Positions 51,897 to 60,899 of a stretch of 64,000 nt of DNA are shown here, piece after piece; within the stretch, counting starts at the first letter, position 1, and each line of letters opens with the position of its first letter. The translations under genes and the position numbers were made by a program. Origin of the DNA: Fimenecus sp045543095 (lineage in GTDB: Bacteria > Bacillota > Clostridia > Oscillospirales > Acutalibacteraceae); contig JAZQMC010000010.1 of the NCBI GenBank assembly GCA_045543095.1, positions 36,367 through 100,366 of the forward strand, in the 5' to 3' direction. A model generated the notes under the pieces. It was given only the letters and a program-made list of their open reading frames with translations, was not told the DNA's origin and did no database searches.

Positions 51897-53849
51897 ATGG
51901 ATAATCTTGTTATAAACAACAACGAGCTGTTATTAATGCGATATACAGAGCTTGTACGCATTACTCCCTGTGGCAAGAATGCAATTCGTTTTCAATCTTT
52001 TCCTGATTGTCAGGTAATTGATGAAAACTATACTCTTATGCCACAAAAGGCAGATGCGAAAATCGAGGAGTTTGAGCATTATGTAACCCTTACTTGTGGC
52101 ACATTAAAAGTTAAACTTGAGGGTAATGGAAAGCTCACTTTCTTTGTGAATGAAAAGAAAATCCTTGAAGAAAAACCTGAACTCACATTCAATAGCAATT
52201 TCCGTCATTTTGATAACAAGGGTAGTGGACTTTGGTCTGCACGAGTAACATTTGAGCCAAATAAAAACGAGCATTTCTTCGGTCTTGGTCATAGTTGGGA
52301 CAATGAATTTGACCTTAAAGGCTCCTCAATTGATATTCGTAACGTGAATGCAAAATGCACAATCCCTTATGTGTATTCTTCATTAGGTTACGGATTTTTG
52401 TGGAATAACCCATCAACAGGACTTTGTGAGCTTTCAAACAACCGCACCCGCTGGAGCTGTGATTGTTGTAAATTTATGGACTTTGTTGTTATGGCAGGAA
52501 CACCTAAAGAAGTCTGCACCACACTTTCCGATTTGACAGGCTACGCTCCCAAAATGCCTGAATGGGCAACAGGTTTCTGGCAGAGCAGACTCCGTTATGA
52601 AACTCAGGAAGAATTGCTTTCTGTTGCTCGTAAATATAAGGAGTTAGGCATACCACTTTCTGCAATTATTGCCGACTATTTCCATTGGACAGAGCAAGGG
52701 GACTATAAATTTGACCCAAAATATTGGCCGAATGTAAAAGAAATGGCAGACGAGCTTCACAGTATGAACACAAAACTCATTGTGTCTATGTGGCCCACAA
52801 TAAATGGTGGCAGTGAAAACTATCACTATATGCGAAACAATAATATGCTTATGCGTACTGCTCGTGGAGCGGACAGAGTTTTTGATTTTTATGGTTGGCA
52901 GGGTGAAATTGATGTTACAAACCCCGCTACAAGAGACTATGTGTGGAGCAAACTCAAAGAAAATTACATTGATAATGGTGTAGATGCTCTTTGGTTTGAC
53001 GAGGCAGAGCCTGAAATCCACCCCGAACATTTTGATAACCTTATCTGGTATAAAGGCAGAGCCGATATGGTGGCACTTTTGTACCCATATTACTACTCAA
53101 AAATGGCATATGACGGCTTTAAATCCATTGGCAGAGATGACATAATCACTCTTACTCGTTGTGCATATTTAGGTAGCCAGAAATTTGGTTCTCTTGTGTG
53201 GTCGGGTGATATTGAATCTACATTTGAAAGCCTCGCTTGTCAGGTTAAAGCAGGGCTTAATATGGCAATGTGCGGAATCCCTTGGTGGAATACTGATATT
53301 GGCGGTTTTTACGGTGCCGATATTACAAGTGATTACTTTAAAGAGCTTATTGTCCGTTGGTTCCAGTTTGGACTTTTCAGCCCAATTATGCGACTTCACG
53401 GCTCACGAAATCGTCATTTCGAGCCAACTCCGGGACTTAAAGAGCCAAGTGGCGACCCTAACGAAATTTGGAGCTTTGGTGAAGAAAATTTTGAAATTCT
53501 CAAAAATCTGATTTTCATTCGTGAAAAATTAAGACCATACATTCAAAGTCAAATGGATATTGCAAGTAAAAAAGGTTATCCCGTAATGAGACCAATGTTC
53601 TTTGAGTATCCTGATGATGAAATGTGCTACACACTTGAAACACAGTATATGTTCGGTGATGATATCGTCTTCGCACCAATCGTAGAACAAGGAAAAACAA
53701 TAAAAACCGTGTATATTCCTGACGGAGAATGGATTCTCACAAAGGATAAAAAGGTTTATACAAAAGGTACTTATGAAATAACGGCAGAGATTGACGAGTT
53801 TATAGCATTTGTAAAATTAGGCTCAGATGTAATTGAATGTTTCGAGTAA
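51897..53849 (+). CDS. Glycoside hydrolase family 31 (alpha-xylosidase/alpha-glucosidase type)
   Basis: The 650-residue enzyme has an N-terminal beta-sandwich (about 1-220), a (beta/alpha)8 barrel (about 220-560) and a C-terminal beta domain. The nucleophile is D368 in LWFDEAEPE and the acid/base is D438 in WSGDIES. WATGFWQSRLRYETQEEL and the IIADYFHW strand fit the YicI-like group that removes alpha-xylose or alpha-glucose. No signal peptide, so it should work in the cytosol. GGAG precedes the ATG. Followed by a GH43-like gene, forming a small sugar-use cassette inside the island. Confidence 0.9.
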   Translation: MDNLVINNNELLLMRYTELVRITPCGKNAIRFQSFPDCQVIDENYTLMPQKADAKIEEFEHYVTLTCGTLKVKLEGNGKLTFFVNEKKILEEKPELTFNSNFRHFDNKGSGLWSARVTFEPNKNEHFFGLGHSWDNEFDLKGSSIDIRNVNAKCTIPYVYSSLGYGFLWNNPSTGLCELSNNRTRWSCDCCKFMDFVVMAGTPKEVCTTLSDLTGYAPKMPEWATGFWQSRLRYETQEELLSVARKYKELGIPLSAIIADYFHWTEQGDYKFDPKYWPNVKEMADELHSMNTKLIVSMWPTINGGSENYHYMRNNNMLMRTARGADRVFDFYGWQGEIDVTNPATRDYVWSKLKENYIDNGVDALWFDEAEPEIHPEHFDNLIWYKGRADMVALLYPYYYSKMAYDGFKSIGRDDIITLTRCAYLGSQKFGSLVWSGDIESTFESLACQVKAGLNMAMCGIPWWNTDIGGFYGADITSDYFKELIVRWFQFGLFSPIMRLHGSRNRHFEPTPGLKEPSGDPNEIWSFGEENFEILKNLIFIREKLRPYIQSQMDIASKKGYPVMRPMFFEYPDDEMCYTLETQYMFGDDIVFAPIVEQGKTIKTVYIPDGEWILTKDKKVYTKGTYEITAEIDEFIAFVKLGSDVIECFE

Positions 53850-53885
53850 AAATAATGTAAATTTATATTTAAAGAGGTGATTATT

Positions 53886-54782
53886 ATGGTTAAAGAATTT
53901 TCAAAATATCTTTTCTGCTATTTTGTTGGTAATCATCCTCATGAAGAGCGTGTTCATTTTGCTATTTCAAAGGACGGATACAACTTTACTGCAGTTAATG
54001 AAAACAAGCCCATAATAATTCAGACTAAAGGGAAAAAATGTTGCCGAGACCCTTTTATCTTTCGTGATAATGATGGCGTTTTTCATATAATCGCAACAGA
54101 TATGAAAAGTGAAGAGGGTTGGGTAAACAATAACTCAATGGTTATGTGGGATAGTGTTGACCTTGTACATTGGACAAACGAAAGAATAATTGATTTTTCA
54201 AACTTTGAAGAAACAAAAAATGCTAATAGAGTGTGGGCACCACAAGTCATATTTGATAAATTTAAAAATGAATATATGGTTTATTGGACTCACAACAACG
54301 CGGACGATGACCTTGATACAATCACGTGGTATGCATACACAAAAGATTTTCATACCTTTACCACTCCACCACAAGTGCTTTTCAAGCCAAAAAGCGGAAT
54401 GTGTGCCATTGATGCCGATATAATAGAGCATAATGGAAAGTATTATCTGTATGAGGCAGACGGCGAAAAAGAAGCAATTTGTTATTGCGTGGCAGACAGA
54501 CCTGATGGTCCGTATTATGAGCCCGATTCTAACAAGGTTTCGGTTGCTGACACCGCACTGGAGGGCAACTGTATATACAGAATACTTGGTACAGATAAGT
54601 TTGTTATGATTGCTGACCAATTCCAAAAGGGTGGATATTTTATGCAGGAATCAACAGATTTGATGAATTTCAGTAAAGTCGATGAAAGCAGATTTTCCCT
54701 TAATCATCTGAACCCTCGCCACGGCTCTGTTCTTTATATTACCGAACAGGAATACAAGTTTTTGGAAATTTCAAAATTCTGA
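53886..54782 (+). CDS. GH43-like glycosidase (five-bladed propeller)
   Basis: The protein has 298 residues from the ATG at 53886 (AAAGAGG upstream). It has CCRDPFIFRDNDGVFHIIAT with the base Asp, NRVWAPQVIFDKFKNEYMVYW and CAIDADIIEHNGKYYLYEADGE, all in line with GH43/GH43-like proteins of the arabinanase type. The general acid Glu may be in ALEGNCIYR. No signal peptide. It lies 36 bp after the GH31 gene and is probably co-transcribed. Confidence 0.78.
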   Translation: MVKEFSKYLFCYFVGNHPHEERVHFAISKDGYNFTAVNENKPIIIQTKGKKCCRDPFIFRDNDGVFHIIATDMKSEEGWVNNNSMVMWDSVDLVHWTNERIIDFSNFEETKNANRVWAPQVIFDKFKNEYMVYWTHNNADDDLDTITWYAYTKDFHTFTTPPQVLFKPKSGMCAIDADIIEHNGKYYLYEADGEKEAICYCVADRPDGPYYEPDSNKVSVADTALEGNCIYRILGTDKFVMIADQFQKGGYFMQESTDLMNFSKVDESRFSLNHLNPRHGSVLYITEQEYKFLEISKF

Positions 54783-54874
54783 GCTGAATAATAAACTCGT
54801 CAAATTCCAATTTATCAAACTGAAACTTCATGAACAACAGCCAATTATAATAGCTCAAAAAGAGATAAAAAATA

Positions 54875-54909
54875 GCCTATAAAGTCAGTTTCGACTTTAT
54901 AGGCGTTTT
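54875..54909 (+). terminator. Terminator of the GH31-GH43 cassette
   Basis: A 12-bp stem (GCCTATAAAGTC with GACTTTATAGGC) is followed by GTTTTC. Confidence 0.75.
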
Positions 54910-54910
54910 C

Positions 54911-55049
54911 TTATGCCTCGTTAAACTCAAGTGAACCATCAGTATAAGTTTCCACTACGATTTTCACCCCTAATTTCATTCCCTCCACAAATGCTTCTTT
55001 TTCAACAATCCCGCACATATCCATAGTGCAATCCTTGTACTTTTCGACT
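54911..55049 (-). pseudogene. 3' remnant of a small gene (DUF6809-like)
   Basis: The minus strand reads an in-frame end KVEKYKDCTMDMCGIVEKEA, continuing FVEGMKLGVKIVVETYTDG to a stop at 54911. It has no start with a ribosome site; upstream the frame runs into a terminator hairpin. The EAF-EG-KLG pattern recalls the C-terminus of DUF6809 proteins of Clostridial mobile elements. The family call is tentative. Confidence 0.35.
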
Positions 55050-55066
55050 TTTATTATCCAAACACA

Positions 55067-55118
55067 AACACCTATGAAGTTGGTTTAACGACCAAATTCA
55101 TAGGTGTTGATTTTTTAT
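55067..55118. terminator. Strong hairpin between the remnant and the DUF4238 gene
   Basis: A 12-bp perfect stem (AACACCTATGAA with TTCATAGGTGTT) encloses further pairing (TTGGT/ACCAA). The plus side is followed by GATTTTTTATT and the minus side by a GT-rich tail, so it probably ends the defence array on the minus strand and can act in both directions. Confidence 0.6.
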
Positions 55119-55122
55119 TATT

Positions 55123-56028
55123 TTAATTTTCCAAATCAATAACTCTTTGAAAAGCTATTCCTTCTTGAGCATTCTTTACTACCATACTATTCAAGTGCCT
55201 TACTTCTTCGTTGTAAAGTCCCTTTACCCGTATTGTAAATGTCATATTATCATTATCAATTTTAGGTTTTGTAAAAACTCCTCTGCGTAAATAAACTACA
55301 TCTCTTGGTGTTGCTTCTGCTCCATTGCTCACCAGTAATATTACCCTACTTGGTGAAATTGGAAACATTGAATAAATAGGTACTTGAATCCCATTATCTA
55401 ATAATCCATTTTCAATTATGGGATACGCATCTCCAATAATAAAATCTTCTTTTTCTTTTCTTTCAACAACAGCAAAATACATACCAAAAAAACCAATGGT
55501 ATCTCTTTGAAAGAAAATCTTTATTGGGATGTCAATATTTTCATGATTTAATATTTCTTCAACTGTTCTACAATTTACAATATATCCAAGATTTCTCTTC
55601 CATAAATCTTGCAAATTATCATTACCTTGAAAATAAGAGTAAAATTCCTTATCTTGTCTGCTTGCGTTTTGACTAAATATATTACTAGCGTTTTTAGACC
55701 TAAACCCCATAATTGCAAAAAAGATTCGCAATCTCTCTTCTTCATCAAAAGTCAATGTTATTTCTTTATCATTGAGGAATCTACCATTTATTATTTGTGA
55801 AACTTCATTTTCAAATCGTGATAAATCTTTTTCGATTTGAGTTGGATTATTTGAATAATTTATTTCATCACGATAAAGATTTTTCTCCATAAAAACATCC
55901 CGAGTATTTCTAATGGTTGTTTCTTGGCTTTCTTTGTCATAATAATACAACTTATTGTTATCATTAAAGCAAAAATTTCTTAATATAAATTGCGGAATAT
56001 AATGATGTCTGATAGGTTCTTTATTCAC
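55123..56028 (-). CDS. DUF4238 domain protein
   Basis: The 301-residue protein opens with RHHYIPQFILRNFCFNDNN, the hallmark of DUF4238, and continues with a helical region (FRSKNASNIFSQNASRQDKEF). The function of the family is not known; members often occur in defence islands. The conserved His pair at the start hints at a metal-dependent activity, but this is a guess. Last gene of the minus-strand array, 17 bp after yqxD. Confidence 0.75.
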   Translation of the reverse strand: MNKEPIRHHYIPQFILRNFCFNDNNKLYYYDKESQETTIRNTRDVFMEKNLYRDEINYSNNPTQIEKDLSRFENEVSQIINGRFLNDKEITLTFDEEERLRIFFAIMGFRSKNASNIFSQNASRQDKEFYSYFQGNDNLQDLWKRNLGYIVNCRTVEEILNHENIDIPIKIFFQRDTIGFFGMYFAVVERKEKEDFIIGDAYPIIENGLLDNGIQVPIYSMFPISPSRVILLVSNGAEATPRDVVYLRRGVFTKPKIDNDNMTFTIRVKGLYNEEVRHLNSMVVKNAQEGIAFQRVIDLEN

Positions 56029-56045
56029 AATAAAACACCTCTATT

Positions 56046-56495
56046 TTATACCCATATTCTATCACAATGGTCAAGGCATATTAACAACGCCTTCAAAAAG
56101 TCTGCATCATTTTGTGATGTTCTCTTTTTCGGACCCTTTGTCCTATTACCTGCCATACGCTCCTTTTTGCCTATAAAACGGGTGAAAAGGAGATTTTCTA
56201 TATTGTTATCGGTATAAATGAGTCCATTCTGATTAAGTGCCTTACCACCTTTGCCAAGCACTAGTGCAGCAAGTCCATAATCCTGTGTGACAACCACATC
56301 ACCCTTTTCGGTGATATTTGCAATACGACAATCGGCAGAATCCGCTCCCTTATCAACAACAATAGTTGTAGCACCATCCCTATCAATGGTGTGCGTATTG
56401 TCGCAGACAATGATACATTCAAGTCCACGCTCTTTAGCTACATTGATAGTAATATCCACAACCGGACACGCATCAGCATCAATTATTATTTTCAT
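56046..56495 (-). CDS. yqxD: YaiI/YqxD family protein (DUF188, PIN-like)
   Basis: The 149-residue protein has all DUF188 features: MKIIIDADACPVV at the start, VDKGADSADCRIAN, VVVTQDYGLAALVLGKG and the conserved basic tail GPKKRTSQNDADFLKAL. The fold is related to PIN/NYN RNases and the Asp residues for metal binding are kept. In most genomes it is a free-standing housekeeping gene; here it is 10 bp after the deformylase-like gene in a restriction array. Confidence 0.88.
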   Translation of the reverse strand: MKIIIDADACPVVDITINVAKERGLECIIVCDNTHTIDRDGATTIVVDKGADSADCRIANITEKGDVVVTQDYGLAALVLGKGGKALNQNGLIYTDNNIENLLFTRFIGKKERMAGNRTKGPKKRTSQNDADFLKALLICLDHCDRIWV

Positions 56496-56505
56496 AATAT
56501 CACCA

Positions 56506-56919
56506 TTAAATTAAGATACCATCGCAATGGTCAATTTCGTGCTGAATGATTTGAGCTGTCCAACCGATGAAGGTTTTGATTCGGGTTTGGAATTCAGCCG
56601 TCTGCCACTGAACTTTTATGCTCTTGTAACGCTTACACTTACGAGGACCACCGAGTAATGAAAGGCATCCCTCTTCTGTTTCGTATGGCTCTGACTTTTT
56701 AATAATTTCAGGGTTGAACATAGTCATATATGTACCGCCATTATCAAAACAAATGATGCGCTTATGAACACCAATCATATTGGCAGCCATACCAACACAA
56801 CCGTTAGCATTGGCAATAAGAGTGTCAAGCAAATCCTGTGCCACCTGCAAATCTTCAATTGTAGCCTTTTCCGATTTCATCGCTAACAAAATCGGGTCAT
56901 GAATTACTTCTTTAATCAT
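56506..56919 (-). CDS. Peptide-deformylase-like protein, variant motif I
   Basis: The 137-residue protein keeps motif II EEGCLS (Cys metal ligand, 82-87) and motif III HEIDH (127-131). Motif I reads CVGMAANMIG (41-50) in place of GxGLAAPQIG, so the Gln that stabilises the transition state is Met. It is shorter than housekeeping Def (about 150-190 residues). Similar short forms exist in gut Clostridia. Its start overlaps the mcrC stop by 8 bp, so it is translated together with the restriction gene. Either a second deformylase or a protein with another amidase role is possible. Confidence 0.75.
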   Translation of the reverse strand: MIKEVIHDPILLAMKSEKATIEDLQVAQDLLDTLIANANGCVGMAANMIGVHKRIICFDNGGTYMTMFNPEIIKKSEPYETEEGCLSLLGGPRKCKRYKSIKVQWQTAEFQTRIKTFIGWTAQIIQHEIDHCDGILI

Positions 56920-58207
56920 TTATGCTACCTACAACCTTCTGTTGTAAATTTTGTGATAAATTATCTATTCTTTTTAAGTCCACAAAAACAACATTCACAG
57001 TTACACCATCATCAGCTATAAACTTTACTTCTTGTTGTGGTGCATTTTCTGTTAATGGATATAACAATGTTACGCTTTTTGCATTGCTACCATACTTTTT
57101 CTGGTAAGCATACATCTGATACATATCCGATTGCGAAATGCCATAATTTGAAGATGGATTGCTATTCAATTGTTTCCATTTTGTGTCCATAATGAAAATT
57201 GCACCGTCAGATTTTCTTGTTATCACAATGTCTGGACGCAATGAGAATTTGCGAGGTGTATCAAAAAGATATTTTGTGGAATGTTGTGCTGATACTGTGT
57301 ATTCATTTGGATTGAACTGTTTCTTTAACTGTTTTGCAACATAACTTTCAAACACAGTTTCCATAGGAAATAGCAGTGCATAAGCTACTTCTGAACCTGC
57401 AAAAGATGTAAAGCTCTTTCCTTTCAAGAACACTTTACACCATATTAAAAGTGTTTCGTAATATTTTGAGTTACGGTCACTAACACATTTTGCAAAATCG
57501 GCATCAACATTTGATGATTCATCAATGTTTTCAAATACATTCAATAACGTTTTCAAGTCAGTTTTATTTTTTGAAGAAGTACTGTACTTAAACAAATATT
57601 TCAAAGTTGATTTTACAAGCCGATTTTCCGGACGATTGTTATTGAACTCGTCATAGCTCACAAAGAACTTTTCTTTATGTATAAGGTTATATTTTATTTG
57701 ATTATTAAAATCGATTTTACCTTTACACACAGTGAGATTATCATCAACTGTTTCATATCCACTTTTTAATCCTCTTTTTACAACAGCAAATGTTTCTGAT
57801 ATAAACATACGAATAAAGATTTCAAAAATAGGTAGTTTATCAACATTCACATTAGTTGATTGCATTGACTTGAATGGTGAATTTTGAACTGTTCTCAACA
57901 TTTTTATAAGCAGTTTTTTCACTTCATTTTCATTATCTTCGCCACAGATTTTAGGAAGGATTTCGATAATGCTACCATCATTAAGTGCAATTACACCAAC
58001 ATAGTTTTTTGCCGTAATTACTTTGCCTATATTCTTTCTTACAGAAACTCCCATTAAGTCAGTTGTTTCATTACCCTTTCCAGCATTCTCAAGAATAAAT
58101 GTTTCAAGTGCATCAAAAACTTTTGAAGGTAATGTTTTATAACCCATTACTTCATTCTTTCTAATAAAAGAGCCGTATTCAGTTATGGTATAAGTTTTTT
58201 TAGCCAT
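56912..58207 (-). CDS. mcrC: McrC-type restriction endonuclease subunit
   Basis: The 431-residue protein has an N-terminal domain that docks on McrB and a C-terminal PD-(D/E)xK nuclease: RPDIVIT (D326) and IFIMDTKWKQL (D341, K343). The conserved NNRPENRLVKSTLKYLF stretch is typical of McrC. McrB-McrC cut DNA with modified cytosines. It lies 25 bp after mcrB and overlaps the deformylase-like gene. Confidence 0.93.
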   Translation of the reverse strand: MAKKTYTITEYGSFIRKNEVMGYKTLPSKVFDALETFILENAGKGNETTDLMGVSVRKNIGKVITAKNYVGVIALNDGSIIEILPKICGEDNENEVKKLLIKMLRTVQNSPFKSMQSTNVNVDKLPIFEIFIRMFISETFAVVKRGLKSGYETVDDNLTVCKGKIDFNNQIKYNLIHKEKFFVSYDEFNNNRPENRLVKSTLKYLFKYSTSSKNKTDLKTLLNVFENIDESSNVDADFAKCVSDRNSKYYETLLIWCKVFLKGKSFTSFAGSEVAYALLFPMETVFESYVAKQLKKQFNPNEYTVSAQHSTKYLFDTPRKFSLRPDIVITRKSDGAIFIMDTKWKQLNSNPSSNYGISQSDMYQMYAYQKKYGSNAKSVTLLYPLTENAPQQEVKFIADDGVTVNVVFVDLKRIDNLSQNLQQKVVGSIND

Positions 58208-58232
58208 TATGTACGGCTCCTTTCAGTAAAAA

Positions 58233-60884
58233 TCAGATGTTGTAAATTTTTATGTATGCATCAGCGTTTTCAAATGCATTATCATTAATTATATATCGTT
58301 TTGTGTCATCAAGAATATCAATTTCACTATTACCGAATAACGCTACTGAATCAACAGTTTCAGCTATAATAAATTGCTCTTCAGTTTCTGAAACTTGATT
58401 ATCAGCGAGCACAAGACGAATTCTTTCATAGTCTTCATAAAAATACTCTTGCAATAAAGGAATTACTTTATTTTTAAAAATATTAGCAAGAGTTTCCATA
58501 TCAGGACTATCTTTCAAGCCAATGAAATAAGCATGTCCAATTGTATGCTCTCTATCAAAAAGTACAGCTATTCTTTCATTCATTTTTTCAAGCATTGCAC
58601 TGATATTAATACCATCAAATTCAATACCTTCCAATACTTTTGTGTCGGGCATCATTTCAACAAAATCGAATCTTCTGCGAAGAGCAGTATCAAGTGTTGC
58701 GATTGAACGGTCTGCAGTATTCATTGTTCCAAGTATATAAATGTTTTCAGGAATACCAAATGGTTTCTTTGAATATGGCAATACTGCTTTTATACCTTCA
58801 TCTGCACCAACGCGTTTTGATGGTTCAACAAGAGTGATAAGTTCACCAAAAATTTTTGAAATATTACCACGGTTGATTTCATCGATAATGAATATTTTAT
58901 TTTGTTGTTTTACATTATCATTAGCATATACAGGACTATACTTTTCAACTATTGATAAAGCATCTGCAACAGAAACTTTTGCTTTATATACAGATGAAAG
59001 TGTAAATACTGTTCCACCATTCATCTCAACGATATTTTCGTTTATACCCTTAACAAGCCAATTCACCTTTCTGACTCTGTTAAGGTCTTCGTATTTACCG
59101 TTCCATTCATATTCGCTAGTCACAACACCAACTGCATCAACAGTAGTGCTACTATAACAAGACAAAACAATGTCGCCAACTTTCATTTTGTAAATAAAAT
59201 TGTTAAGGACATTTCTTCCACCAAATTTTGAGAAATCGGTTTCACTTGTTATTTCTGGACCATAATCATCCCATCCGATTCTTATGTGTCCATTTTCCAT
59301 ACATTCAGTGCGAATTGGATTATCACCAGTTGACCACATAGATACTTTCCAAACTGTTGGATTTTTATTAAGGCCGAGTTCATTTTCTTGATTTTTAATA
59401 ACCGAATTATTTACTCGATTGCAGAACTCTTTAAATATTCCATCTACAATATCGTACTTAATATCAGTCTGTTCATCTTCATCAGCAGAATCTGTCACAG
59501 GTTTAATACCTTCGATAAATTCCTCATATCCATAGGACTGATGGAATGTTGTAAATTCAATCAAACCTTGAGATTTATACTCGTTATATCTACTGAATAC
59601 TTCATAATATCCGCTTTCTTCAGAAGCTTCTGCCATTATATCCTCTAAAGTCTTATTCTCAACAATAGCAACGGCATAGCATACGGTGTTGTATGTTTTA
59701 CCAGTACCGGGAGGTCCATATAGAATTGTATTTTTAGTTATATTAGACTTCATATCCTCATCATAATACGGAGAAACATCTGATAAATCAATTTCTTTAA
59801 GTGCTTCAAATAGTTCTGGTCTTATTTTATACACATACTGATGGCCTTCTTCGTCATCAAATTCTTTTCCGAAAAATGGAAATGGGAAATATCTTTCTTT
59901 GTCGCCATCCATACATGGTGGTAAGTTGAAGTACTTCTTTACTCTTTTTCCAAGATTTACGGCACAACCAATATAACCAGAAGTCGTTCCACCAAATTCT
60001 TTTACCAGCTTCTTGCAACTTGCTTCACCACCAATTTCCATCATTGCTTTCAGCATAGTCATTGGACACGGGTGTCCAGGCTTCTCGATTTCAAGAATGT
60101 ATTTTTTCCAATCATCCTTTGTCAAATTAGGATTATATTCATCTAATGACGGCCACCAGCCACTTAAGTCTTTTTTATTATCTTTATCTCTGTAATATCT
60201 ACTTATATAAAAGCCTACATCAATTGCAAGAGTTCTTAAGGTGGTGTCAGGATAACAAGTATCATCCAATGAATCACGCAACATGCTAACCAATTCAGAA
60301 TCTGTTGCAAGATATTCCGCAATTTCGTCATAAAGCTTAATTGAGCCAAGCAACGTTTCGGGTTTTGCTCCTTTGGTTGGTTTGTATGAATTATCAAGTT
60401 CACTTGCTACAGCTTTACATTCCGAATATTTATAAATGTAATATTTATCAGGATAACGAAGCCATAAATATGTTGTAACGGAATTGGTATTTTGATAGTG
60501 TGCTTTCCAATCATCTTCTGGTTTATATTTAACTCGAAGTCTTTCAGATTCTTTTATAAAAGTTTCAACACGAGTAACCACACTTTTACTTTCATCGAAC
60601 AAATCTCTGAACATATTGCGCACTTCTTCAGGCGCCACCTTACAAAAAGCCATAATCATTCCTCTTGGAAAATAATTCATAGCCGCAAGAAGATTCTCTG
60701 TTTTCGCAGTTGCACGGGTAAACATTTCCAAAAAATCAGGTGCGTCAATATCCCAATTATCCTGAAAGTGTTTTACTGCAATCCACTTGTATTTTTCATT
60801 TTGTGTTTTACTAGTCCAAAACAGTTTAGGAAAATCCTTTTTATATTCATTCAGTATAAGGTGTAATCTGGTCTTATCAATCAT
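58233..60884 (-). CDS. mcrB: McrB-type AAA+ GTPase with a PUA/EVE-like insert in the motor domain
   Basis: The 883-residue protein has an N-terminal helical domain (about 1-240) and a winged-helix-like segment (about 262-320, TMLKAMMEIGGEASCKKLV). The AAA+ motor has Walker A GPPGTGKT (390-397), TTFHQSYGYEEFIEG (445-459), Walker B IFIIDEINRGN (664-674), the McrB signature MNTADRS (721-727) and ALRRRF. Between 508 and 645 lies an extra domain with KVSMWSTG...IRIGWDDYG...KMKVGDIVLSCYSS...AVGVVTSEY, a pattern of PUA/EVE-like readers of modified bases. Target recognition is probably by this insert and/or the N-terminus. It lies 15 bp after hsdR. Confidence 0.9.
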   Translation of the reverse strand: MIDKTRLHLILNEYKKDFPKLFWTSKTQNEKYKWIAVKHFQDNWDIDAPDFLEMFTRATAKTENLLAAMNYFPRGMIMAFCKVAPEEVRNMFRDLFDESKSVVTRVETFIKESERLRVKYKPEDDWKAHYQNTNSVTTYLWLRYPDKYYIYKYSECKAVASELDNSYKPTKGAKPETLLGSIKLYDEIAEYLATDSELVSMLRDSLDDTCYPDTTLRTLAIDVGFYISRYYRDKDNKKDLSGWWPSLDEYNPNLTKDDWKKYILEIEKPGHPCPMTMLKAMMEIGGEASCKKLVKEFGGTTSGYIGCAVNLGKRVKKYFNLPPCMDGDKERYFPFPFFGKEFDDEEGHQYVYKIRPELFEALKEIDLSDVSPYYDEDMKSNITKNTILYGPPGTGKTYNTVCYAVAIVENKTLEDIMAEASEESGYYEVFSRYNEYKSQGLIEFTTFHQSYGYEEFIEGIKPVTDSADEDEQTDIKYDIVDGIFKEFCNRVNNSVIKNQENELGLNKNPTVWKVSMWSTGDNPIRTECMENGHIRIGWDDYGPEITSETDFSKFGGRNVLNNFIYKMKVGDIVLSCYSSTTVDAVGVVTSEYEWNGKYEDLNRVRKVNWLVKGINENIVEMNGGTVFTLSSVYKAKVSVADALSIVEKYSPVYANDNVKQQNKIFIIDEINRGNISKIFGELITLVEPSKRVGADEGIKAVLPYSKKPFGIPENIYILGTMNTADRSIATLDTALRRRFDFVEMMPDTKVLEGIEFDGINISAMLEKMNERIAVLFDREHTIGHAYFIGLKDSPDMETLANIFKNKVIPLLQEYFYEDYERIRLVLADNQVSETEEQFIIAETVDSVALFGNSEIDILDDTKRYIINDNAFENADAYIKIYNI

Positions 60885-60899
60885 TCAGAGTCATCCTCC

